A stretch of 64,000 nucleotides of DNA. Source: LVI-A0039 sp033105485 (GTDB taxonomy: Bacteria > Bacillota_I > Bacilli_A > UBA3375). The DNA is taken from the NCBI GenBank assembly GCA_033105485.1, contig CP136956.1, positions 1,116,001-1,180,000 on the forward strand, given 5' to 3'. The translations under genes and the position numbers were made by a program. Positions 8,597 to 15,782 of the stretch are shown one piece after another (position 1 is the stretch's first letter; each line of letters starts with the position of its first letter). Below the pieces are notes generated by a model. That model searched no databases and was not told the origin of the DNA. It was given only the letters and a program-made list of their open reading frames with translations.

Positions 8597-9722
8597 CTTT
8601 ATTTTATTCGTTGAAAATTTCACAGAGTATGAAGATCTAACGAAAAAATATAAAAAAGAATATTATAATTTTTTCTTACAAATGAAAGACTTCGAAACCA
8701 ATGAAGAAAGAGTTAAGTATCTAAGCATGATAGAAGGATTACTGAATGTAAAAAATTTGAATTATTATTATAGACTTAAAGCGGATGATGACTTAGGTAT
8801 TAAACTTTTTGAAAAGTATTTAAATATATTTAAATATTATATTTCTTTAATAATAAATATTGAGTATGAATCGGGAAAGAAAAAATGGAATTATTTAAAA
8901 AAAGAATATAAAAAGTACGAATCTTTTAGAAGAACTAATAGTAGTATTGCCGTTAAAAAAGATAAAAAAGCGAGAGAAAAAGGAGGTATGTTTTATTGGA
9001 AAAGTCAAACTGACAGAAAAAAATTAATATGTCCATATTGTAATATTCAATATCTAAATTATAACAATGGATACTCAGAAGTAGATCATATATATGCACA
9101 GGTGAGTTTTCCGGGGCTAATAAATATTGAAGTGAACCACCTAACGACCTGTCGTAAGTGCAATAATGCAAAGAAGGAAAATATAATCGATTTCTCAATT
9201 GATGATTTATATAAATTACACAATGGAACGTTTTTATCAGATAAACTAAAGTTTAGTGAAAGTCTTATATCAAAAATAGATACAGAAGCGTTTCAAATGG
9301 AAATGAAAAAGTTATCAAAGAGATATACATCAAATTCAAAAAAAGATGCAGCTCAAACGCGTGAGAAATTAGATGAAATTAGCGTGTATATGTTACTATC
9401 TGGCTTTTCTAATGATAATAACCTCCATAAATTAAAAATACTGGAAAGATATCAATCATTATATAAAATTTTAATTCGAATGTACCATCGCTTTAATAAT
9501 AATATCTTAATAATACAGCCAGAAATAGAAAAAGCTATTTCTATTTACGGTGAGAAACACGAGAAAATATATAAATATATGTTTTCAACAAATGCGCTTC
9601 AGGGTGTTTTTGACGACTATGATAATATAGAGCGTGAGCAAATAGAAGTAATATATTATTGGAGAAAAGAATTCATAAAAGCATTAATTTTTAAGTATAT
9701 AGAAGAGTTGAATAGGAGTTAG
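8589..9722 (+). CDS. ptuB: Septu-like HNH nuclease (PtuB)
   Basis: A 377-residue protein. The ATG at 8589 was chosen because GAGG lies 7 bases upstream; it overlaps the ATPase stop by 8 bases. Around residue 147 is a zinc-finger HNH nuclease: CPYC, then 'EVDHIYAQ', then 'CRKCNNAKKE'. The Asp-His pair and the four Cys define the HNH/McrA-type fold. With the upstream ATPase it forms a Septu-like effector pair in which the nuclease is expected to cut nucleic acid once the ATPase senses infection. The next gene (AIPR) begins 3 bases after the stop, so the operon has three genes. Confidence 0.78.
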   Translation: MNNFILFVENFTEYEDLTKKYKKEYYNFFLQMKDFETNEERVKYLSMIEGLLNVKNLNYYYRLKADDDLGIKLFEKYLNIFKYYISLIINIEYESGKKKWNYLKKEYKKYESFRRTNSSIAVKKDKKAREKGGMFYWKSQTDRKKLICPYCNIQYLNYNNGYSEVDHIYAQVSFPGLINIEVNHLTTCRKCNNAKKENIIDFSIDDLYKLHNGTFLSDKLKFSESLISKIDTEAFQMEMKKLSKRYTSNSKKDAAQTREKLDEISVYMLLSGFSNDNNLHKLKILERYQSLYKILIRMYHRFNNNILIIQPEIEKAISIYGEKHEKIYKYMFSTNALQGVFDDYDNIEREQIEVIYYWRKEFIKALIFKYIEELNRS

Positions 9723-9725
9723 AAA

Positions 9726-11462
9726 ATGATAATTAAAATAAACAATCAAACAATAAAAATAAATGAAGATAAACTAGAGAAGATTACTAAAGAATCAGAA
9801 TTACGTGAACATATTTTAGAGAAGTTGAGGTTATCATATGAGGAGAAAACCCAGATTAAATCGATGAGTGATTTAGAAATAACAAATCACTCTTTCGAAA
9901 ATTACACTGAATTTACAAAATTAAAAAGAATTACTAGCAGTACATTTTCTAACGAGTCGGAAGTAATAATTGGTGATACGCTAATTGAAGATTGGGATAT
10001 AAGAGTTGATAAAATTCAAAATGTGTTATTGAACATTTCAGAGTACGAAAGGCAAAATGGGTATAAAACGGGAATAAAAACTTATCAATTTAACGCTAGT
10101 TTAGCATCCATTGCAAAATTTTTTGATAGCAGTGCTTCTGAAGCAATAAAGCTAAATGTACGTAATGATTTAGCATTAATTAACTTTAAAACGGATACTA
10201 CAGATTTTGAGAAAGCAATAAATATATCCCCCAATAATTTTTACTTATATAATAATGGAATAACACTTATTACATCAAGTGACTTAAAAATATCAAATGA
10301 CGAGACTATAAAAATTTACAAACCACAGGTAATAAATGGAGCACAAACAATATGCAAATATATTTATTATCATTTGGATAATCAGAAAGAGGATATAATT
10401 GAAGTTCCCCTACGAATTTTTGTTGTAAATAGTAGTGATATGGATGTTTTTGAAGAAATTGCAATGGATATATCGCTTAAAATTAATTCTCACTCCCCAG
10501 TTACAACAGATAATTTAAATTATTTAGAGGTAAAAAAATTAGGATTAATAGATGGAGATAGCGGCCTTTTAGTTGGAGCAAATAAAAGTTCAATGCGAGA
10601 ATATCAAAAATGTTATACGAATATTATAATGAGAAAACCTGGAAAGGCTAAGAGTGGAATGCAGAAAATTGTAAAATCAAGCGTTTCAGATATGGTGAAT
10701 ATCAAAAAAAGTACGACAATTGGAATTGATGAATTAAATTATTCGGGTATTATATTTACTAACCCTAATATAGATGTGAGGCTAGATAATACAGTTTTAT
10801 TTTTAATGTATTTCGCCCCTTGTGCTTTAGGGAAATATGTTTCTGAAATAGAACTTCACAATATTATTTCCAAAGAAATACAGCCGGAGTATAAAAATAT
10901 TCTACGTAAAGTTGAAATGAATGATATACCAACAAAATATAATTTATATATTGTCGGGCTATACTTTGTCTTACTTAATAAGTGTGTAAATGATGGCTTT
11001 GTTATGAGAAATAAAGATTTAGAGTTAGAAGAAGATTTATTTTATACTGCATCAGAGTTAATTGTTAAACAGACTAGCGTTATTGTTGATAGTATAATAA
11101 AGTATTTTAATAGATATTCGACTGAAGATAAAAATATAATAGCAGAAGGGAAGACCAAAAGTAATTATCAACCTGGACTTACAAATGATAACTACATGGA
11201 AAAAGAAATTAATGTGTTTTCGCATAAGGTTTCAATATACCCTGTTTTAAATAAAATTCTAAATGATTATAGTTCTTGTGAAGAAATAGATAAAGAAACT
11301 TTTGCGAGAGATTATGTATATTCGGCAAATACGTTTAAAACTGATGATCTTTTTTCATTTTATGCAGAAATGATTGATAATCTTAACTTTAATTCCAATT
11401 GGCTAAAAGAACCAAAAGTAATTTGTGATGCCATTATCAATGAAATCATTGGAAGTAAATAA
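9726..11462 (+). CDS. AIPR-family abortive infection protein
   Basis: A 578-residue protein starting 3 bases after the HNH gene. It carries the AIPR hallmark: 'FYLYNNGITLI' near residue 173 and 'KPQVINGAQTICKYIY' near residue 202. AIPR proteins are linked to abortive infection phage resistance; their biochemical activity is not settled. The family usually spans 550-700 residues, so this looks full length. Tight spacing implies it is a third component or accessory of the Septu-like pair. About 140 bases of AT-rich DNA follow before decayed restriction-gene sequence begins. Confidence 0.8.
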   Translation: MIIKINNQTIKINEDKLEKITKESELREHILEKLRLSYEEKTQIKSMSDLEITNHSFENYTEFTKLKRITSSTFSNESEVIIGDTLIEDWDIRVDKIQNVLLNISEYERQNGYKTGIKTYQFNASLASIAKFFDSSASEAIKLNVRNDLALINFKTDTTDFEKAINISPNNFYLYNNGITLITSSDLKISNDETIKIYKPQVINGAQTICKYIYYHLDNQKEDIIEVPLRIFVVNSSDMDVFEEIAMDISLKINSHSPVTTDNLNYLEVKKLGLIDGDSGLLVGANKSSMREYQKCYTNIIMRKPGKAKSGMQKIVKSSVSDMVNIKKSTTIGIDELNYSGIIFTNPNIDVRLDNTVLFLMYFAPCALGKYVSEIELHNIISKEIQPEYKNILRKVEMNDIPTKYNLYIVGLYFVLLNKCVNDGFVMRNKDLELEEDLFYTASELIVKQTSVIVDSIIKYFNRYSTEDKNIIAEGKTKSNYQPGLTNDNYMEKEINVFSHKVSIYPVLNKILNDYSSCEEIDKETFARDYVYSANTFKTDDLFSFYAEMIDNLNFNSNWLKEPKVICDAIINEIIGSK

Positions 11463-11599
11463 AAAGAAGCTAATTGAACTGAACCCAGTTTATTCATAAG
11501 AAATAAAACATTAAACAAAATAAATAGCTTAAAGGTGATTTTGTTTTCTGACGATGTTATTTTATAGCCATCTAAATTAAGTGTTTTTAGAATGTATAA

Positions 11600-12115
11600 C
11601 CAACTTTAGTATCTGTAGAGTTATAATAAACACTAGAATGGATTATGACGAATTGCGCAGGGTAACTAATGAAGTACTATAACGTATCTCTATGAGTTAA
11701 AAAACTTTCAAGGGAATTTTATAGATAATTTAGTATGTTACTTGGAAAGAGTAGAGCAGCTAGTAATAATGGAGTGTTAGTAGAAACGAACAATTATTAG
11801 CTTGTATCGGAACATGTAGTTGCCTATGGGATAGGTGATAGTTTGAAAAAGACAAAACAGTATTGTTATCTATAGAAAATGCGATGATACTGAAGATAAT
11901 GTAACTAGAATCGAATTAGATTAGGTAAGTATTAACGATAATATTATAGTTTATAGTGAATATTACAATGACCGAGATGGAAAAAGTTGATTACAAGCAG
12001 TTAGACTAAAACTATCATATGGCGTTCTTAGGTATAAAATTAAATAAACAATTAATTTATAAACAAGTGCTAGATTGAATATAGCGAGTAAGTAAACATC
12101 TTGTTAAATCATTAA
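11600..12115 (+). pseudogene. Decayed LlaJI-like restriction endonuclease gene
   Basis: No long frame is open here, but the DNA aligns by eye with the intact LlaJI-like gene at 14332-15678. 'ttatgacgaattgcgcaggg' matches 'ttatggtgaattacgcggaa', and the match runs on through 'ataacgtatctctatgag', 'tagataatttagta', 'atagtgaatattacaatgac' and 'gattacaagcagtta'. It spans roughly the second half of the gene, with frameshifts and stops throughout. It is the first of three copies of this gene or its end in the island, and evidently the oldest. Confidence 0.75.
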
Positions 12116-12182
12116 GATATGATGATAATATATTCAGACCTCATCCTAATTAAACAAAGTTTAATATGTATATCTTAGTTGC

Positions 12183-12494
12183 TCTAGGTTAAAAGAAGAT
12201 AAACAAGTAGGACCTTACTTTATTAAGAATCATAAAGAAGATATTGGTAAGATTGAATCAATCCAAACTAAATTAGCAATGTATCTATGGAATGACTTAC
12301 ATAAAGTGCACACCATTTCTAACCAAGCTATCTTCAACGATAAAGTACAAACATTATCTAAAGTAGATGAGTTATTTAGAACTGGAAGCGAAGAAAGTAT
12401 CTTAAACATTCTTACTCCTGAATTCCAAAAATGTTTAATTACAGAAAAGAATAATACACTAGTTGATACTAGTGATATAACTGAAGAAAATTGA
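12183..12494 (+). pseudogene. C-terminal fragment of an McrB-type restriction subunit (copy 1)
   Basis: An open stretch of about 103 codons ending in TGA at 12492-12494. It begins 'SRLKEDKQVGPYFIKN' and continues 'KLAMYLWNDLHKVHTI'. The pattern '.l.EDKqvGPyFi...KL.mYLW.D' is that of the C-terminus of McrB-type GTPases, the usual partner of LlaJI/McrC-type nucleases. The GTPase core is missing and there is no plausible start signal. A second, more damaged copy lies at 13903-14100. The McrB assignment is from this short motif only. Confidence 0.55.
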
Positions 12495-12561
12495 TTTTCT
12501 AAGTAATGTTTTTTAAACTTCTGAAATATTTTCAGCACTCTGTTACAATAGTATTTGTATA

Positions 12562-12620
12562 AGGGGTTAACCCAGATCTAACTAGTCGGATAAGCACAAA
12601 TGTGTGGACCGACTTTTTTT
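12562..12620 (+). ncRNA. Candidate small hairpin RNA / attenuator upstream of the HEPN gene
   Basis: After a possible promoter (TATAAG at about 12558-12563) comes a short GC-richer block holding the palindromes GGGTTAACCC and AGATCT. A terminator-like hairpin follows: AGTCGG (12584-12589) pairs with CCGACT (12609-12614), with an inner CAC/GTG stem and then seven Ts. The HEPN gene starts 16 bases after the T-run. This could be an attenuator, or a short RNA made ahead of the HEPN gene as in AbiF-type or type III toxin-antitoxin loci. The function is inferred; only the hairpin is certain. Confidence 0.5.
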
Positions 12621-12636
12621 CATATATAGGAGTTTA

Positions 12637-13902
12637 ATGGAACATCATATAAAGGTTGAAGATCAATTGGAGCATCTTGAGAATAAAAAGAATATAGTGT
12701 TTGACAATAAACATGATGCAGTAGATTTCTTAAATACATGGCCATATGGTTTGAGTATACAACAGGTTAAGTATTTTTTTAAATGTTCAACTTGTGGTTA
12801 TAAGCAATATAAGTTTAAAGAATGGCAAGATAAATATATAAAATTACAATCTGACTCATTTCAAATGTTAAACGAAATTATACTTGTGGAATCCAAAATA
12901 AAGAATTACATTTTTCAAAAATCTTATAAAAATGAACATAAAAGAAACATTGTTGTAAATTCAATAAGAAATCAATATATTTCAAATGATGAACTTCCTG
13001 AAAATGTATATTATAAAATTATAAATAATGCAAGTATGGGAGAATTAATATTGGCTTTAGAAGAACTGTATAAAGCGGGGTATAAGGATACCTTTAACAT
13101 TAATGATGTGATGAGGGTATTTGAATTTGATCCAAGTTGTAAGACAGATTTACAAAAGTTTAGAACATATTATTCTCAAGTTCAAAAAAGAGAATACATA
13201 CTGGATAAAATTAGTAAGGAAGAATTACAAATAGCAAAAATTCCTATAATACAAAAGTTTATTAAAAGAGAAATTCAATATTGGATTAAACAGGGTGTGA
13301 TAAATTTTGAAAATAAAATTTATTTAAATAAGTTGTATACCCCATTTTTAAAATTTTTATTCTCGAATAAAACATATAGTAAGTTAACAGATAAATCAAC
13401 TGAAGAATCAAGATTATTTATTGATATATTAATGAATATAATTGATGTGTATAATCTAGAAAAGAAGTTCAGGTATAGTCAAATAGGTGAAGATTTAGAA
13501 AAATTGACAGATAATGTATATCAAGTGCTTACAGATAGAATAAATATAACATTTAGAAACCAATTGAAAGAAAAAGACAGTGTAGCTGAAGAAGAATGGA
13601 ATAAGTTGTTATCAAAAAAAAATCTAGATGTAAATTATGTGATTCAGGAGTTGCAAAAGAGCAATATCCCAGAAGAATATAAAGAAAATACAAACTTTAA
13701 TAGTACTGTAAGGATTCTACGAATCTATAAGCAGTTTAGAGATCAGATAGCACATGGTAAAACAATAACAGAAACATTAAAAACATCGAATGATATAATG
13801 CTGAAGAATTTTGTTCTATCGAATACGATAAACGGAAATTATAAATTAAATTCTGGTGAGTATATAGCGCTAAATAACTATTGGGATGACCATGAACATT
13901 AA
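12637..13902 (+). CDS. HEPN-motif protein, probable abortive infection RNase
   Basis: A 421-residue protein. The ATG at 12637 follows ATAGGAG; the frame extends further to a GTG inside the hairpin, which is less likely as start. Near the C-terminus, 'FRDQIAHGK' gives an R-x4-H motif (Arg368, His373), the catalytic signature of HEPN ribonucleases of the Abi/Cas13/RloC group. The N-terminus has 'FKCSTCGYKQY', a lone C-x2-C pair. The rest is helical and Lys/Glu-rich. I do not recognise a named family. It is bracketed by two copies of a McrB C-terminal fragment, so it appears to have been inserted into a restriction operon. Confidence 0.55.
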   Translation: MEHHIKVEDQLEHLENKKNIVFDNKHDAVDFLNTWPYGLSIQQVKYFFKCSTCGYKQYKFKEWQDKYIKLQSDSFQMLNEIILVESKIKNYIFQKSYKNEHKRNIVVNSIRNQYISNDELPENVYYKIINNASMGELILALEELYKAGYKDTFNINDVMRVFEFDPSCKTDLQKFRTYYSQVQKREYILDKISKEELQIAKIPIIQKFIKREIQYWIKQGVINFENKIYLNKLYTPFLKFLFSNKTYSKLTDKSTEESRLFIDILMNIIDVYNLEKKFRYSQIGEDLEKLTDNVYQVLTDRINITFRNQLKEKDSVAEEEWNKLLSKKNLDVNYVIQELQKSNIPEEYKENTNFNSTVRILRIYKQFRDQIAHGKTITETLKTSNDIMLKNFVLSNTINGNYKLNSGEYIALNNYWDDHEH

Positions 13903-14100
13903 AAGATAAACAAGTAGGACCATACTTCATTAAGAATTATAAAGAGAATACTGGTAAGGTTGAAACAATTAAAACAAAATTAGCAATGTATCTATGAAAT
14001 GACTTACATAAAGTACATACTATTCCTAACCAAGCTATCTTCAATGATAAAGTGAAAATATTATCTAATGTAGATTGGGAGTAAAGAAAACATCTTAAGC
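13903..14100 (+). pseudogene. C-terminal fragment of an McrB-type restriction subunit (copy 2)
   Basis: This directly follows the HEPN stop. The DNA from 'aaaagataaacaagtagg' through 'aaattagcaatgtatctatg', 'aatgacttacataaagt' and 'aaccaagctatcttcaa' repeats 12191-12400 with scattered changes and internal stops (for example TGA replacing the Trp codon after 'gtatcta'). It ends near 'aaaacatcttaagcagc'. The copy lies where an McrB gene would normally end before its LlaJI/McrC partner at 14332. Confidence 0.65.
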
Positions 14101-14196
14101 AGCTTATCAACAGAGCTTAAATAAGATTTTAATTTAAATAACAGTAGTGAAAGAGATGTATAAACAAATAGAAATACAAAATTACTGGCAATGTAC

Positions 14197-14290
14197 TATA
14201 ATATAGTCAGATGCGCAAAGGCGCGAGAAAATTGTGCAAGACATAATTTTAGCTATAGTTACTTAGGTAATTATGGCCTTTTTTTTGACC
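14197..14290 (+). ncRNA. Candidate structured small RNA with terminator upstream of the LlaJI-like gene
   Basis: TATAAT at 14197-14202 is followed by about 80 bases that fold well. There is a GCGC-rich start, a stem AAAATTGTG / CATAATTTT with a 5-base loop, and then an 11-bp stem GCTATAGTTAC / GTAATTATGGC with loop TTAG followed by eight Ts. The last is a strong intrinsic terminator ending near 14288. The restriction gene begins 43 bases later with its own AGGAGG. It may be a leader that attenuates the endonuclease gene or a separate RNA. I could not match it to a riboswitch class. Confidence 0.5.
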
Positions 14291-14331
14291 TATACATAAA
14301 GAGAGTCATAAAAAAAAGGACAGGAGGTACT

Positions 14332-15678
14332 ATGAAAACTAATAAACTAGTTCTATTTGATGGGCAAGCATTAGATAAAGATAAACATAAACATAAGTAT
14401 CTATATCAGTTTCATGCAACAAGTGAAGCAGATATCTTTACTATGTATCAAAGTAAACTAGTACTTAACTACGTAGGTTATATTGAATTTATAATAGATG
14501 ATATCCTACATGAAATATATTGTTTCCCTAAGGAATACAATGTTTGTCTAGATAAGACTACTCTTTCTAAATCAAAAGAACTTATCTCAGAAGAGCAAGT
14601 ACTAGAAATAGAAGAGCAGTTTACTACTGTGATTAGATCAATTATCAAAGCTAGTCAAGCAGAGAAGACTGTTGGACAAAATGATATGGAAAAGTTTTAT
14701 GCTTCTAATCTTCACTACTTAAATGAGATAATTACTCATTATAACCAGTATGGTATCTTAGTAGAAGTGGAGAAAGAATATAAGAATGCTCCGACAGGTA
14801 AAATTAATTGGAATAAGACAATTGGTAAAGTAATACCAAAAGTTAATAACAACAACTTCATCTATGACAGATTTATTGTCGAGAAGAAGAATACTAATAT
14901 TACTTTCCTAACACAAATGATTGCCAAGGTAATCTTAGAGGGGACAACTAAATATAGCTTCTATACACCGATTATAGACACGGGAATAGATTATGGTGAA
15001 TTACGCGGAATAACTAATGAAGTTGCTATAACACGTCTCTATGAGCTTAAGAATAAGACTTTCAAGGATTACCTACACCATGTTATAGATAATTTAGTAA
15101 GTTACTTACAAAATGATACTGTATCTAGTAATAGTGGACTACTAGTTGGTACTAATAACTATAACTTTGTATGGGAACATATTGTTGCTCATGGCCTTGG
15201 TTCAGACTTCACTAAAGCTGATGGTTATCAAATTGGATCATATCAGAAATATGATGGTACAAAAGGTTCTAGTCCTAGAATAGAGCTAGACCATGTCAAT
15301 AGAAATCATCAAATTATTGTTGATAGTAAATACTATAATGATCGAGATGAAGAGAAAGTTGATTATAAACAGTTATACTATAACTACCATATGGCTTTCT
15401 TAGATATGGAATATAATAACCAATTAACATATCAGCAAGCATTAAAAGCATATAGTAAGTGGTCAAACATATTAGTTAAACCATCTACTGAAGAGGATTA
15501 TAAGTTCAGTTGTTTTAAATTCAAAGATCAAATGAAATTATATTCTATTAAAATAAATATCAACAAGTACCTAGAGTACTATGTAGAAGATAAATGTAAG
15601 AGTCAATTAATTCATGACATTGCTCATAACTTAGAGTTAGAGAACTTACAGGATATATTAAATGAAGCTCAGTCTTAG
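14332..15678 (+). CDS. LlaJI-family (McrC-like) restriction endonuclease
   Basis: A 448-residue protein. The ATG at 14332 sits 4 bases after AGGAGG (14322-14327); the longer frame from 14191 overlaps the upstream RNA-like hairpins and is rejected. The C-terminal part has 'RIELDHVNRNHQIIVDSKYYN' near residues 320-340, a PD-(D/E)xK-type core (Glu/Asp ... D-x-K). This resembles LlaJI restriction endonucleases, which act with an McrB-type GTPase. Here the GTPase is only present as C-terminal fragments, so this is an orphan nuclease subunit unless a partner lies elsewhere. The 3' end is repeated at 19630-19757. Confidence 0.65.
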   Translation: MKTNKLVLFDGQALDKDKHKHKYLYQFHATSEADIFTMYQSKLVLNYVGYIEFIIDDILHEIYCFPKEYNVCLDKTTLSKSKELISEEQVLEIEEQFTTVIRSIIKASQAEKTVGQNDMEKFYASNLHYLNEIITHYNQYGILVEVEKEYKNAPTGKINWNKTIGKVIPKVNNNNFIYDRFIVEKKNTNITFLTQMIAKVILEGTTKYSFYTPIIDTGIDYGELRGITNEVAITRLYELKNKTFKDYLHHVIDNLVSYLQNDTVSSNSGLLVGTNNYNFVWEHIVAHGLGSDFTKADGYQIGSYQKYDGTKGSSPRIELDHVNRNHQIIVDSKYYNDRDEEKVDYKQLYYNYHMAFLDMEYNNQLTYQQALKAYSKWSNILVKPSTEEDYKFSCFKFKDQMKLYSIKININKYLEYYVEDKCKSQLIHDIAHNLELENLQDILNEAQS

Positions 15679-15692
15679 GACTGGGTTTTCTT
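15668..15692 (+). terminator. Terminator of the LlaJI-like gene
   Basis: Stem CTCAGTC / GACTGGG with loop TTAG, followed by TTTTC. The stop codon TAG lies in the loop. The second copy is at 19745-19769. Confidence 0.75.
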
Positions 15693-15711
15693 AACGCTAA
15701 ACAATGTAACG

Positions 15712-15740
15712 TTTACAAAGTGCTTAAAAAGTGTTAGAAT
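15712..15740 (+). promoter_or_regulatory. Promoter of the YobI-type NTPase gene
   Basis: TTTACA (-35, 15712-15717), 17-base spacer and extended -10 TGT-TAGAAT (15735-15740). The same arrangement is repeated at 19790-19818. The AAGTGNTARAAT extended -10 also occurs before the genes at 28217 and 39704. Confidence 0.7.
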
Positions 15741-15782
15741 ATAATTAATAGGAGTTAAGAAAAGTTATTGTTAGGAGTAGTA

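Larger units (their letters stand above)
15541..15782 (+). repeat. Direct repeat, left copy: LlaJI-like 3' end plus terminator and promoter
   Basis: This segment holds the last ~45 codons of the endonuclease gene, its terminator and the promoter of the next gene. It recurs at 19630-19858. The longest matching blocks include 'gctcataacttagagttag', 'acttacaggatatattaaat' and 'aatataattaataggagt'. The two copies bracket the YobI-type NTPase gene. Confidence 0.85.

Noticed and set aside
11463..11599. Possible small gene between AIPR and the decayed restriction gene
   Set aside because: No frame of useful length with a ribosome site.
14191..14331. Extended start of the LlaJI-like gene at 14191
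   Set aside because: The extra 47 codons overlap two clear RNA hairpins and a terminator, while AGGAGG sits exactly before the ATG at 14332.
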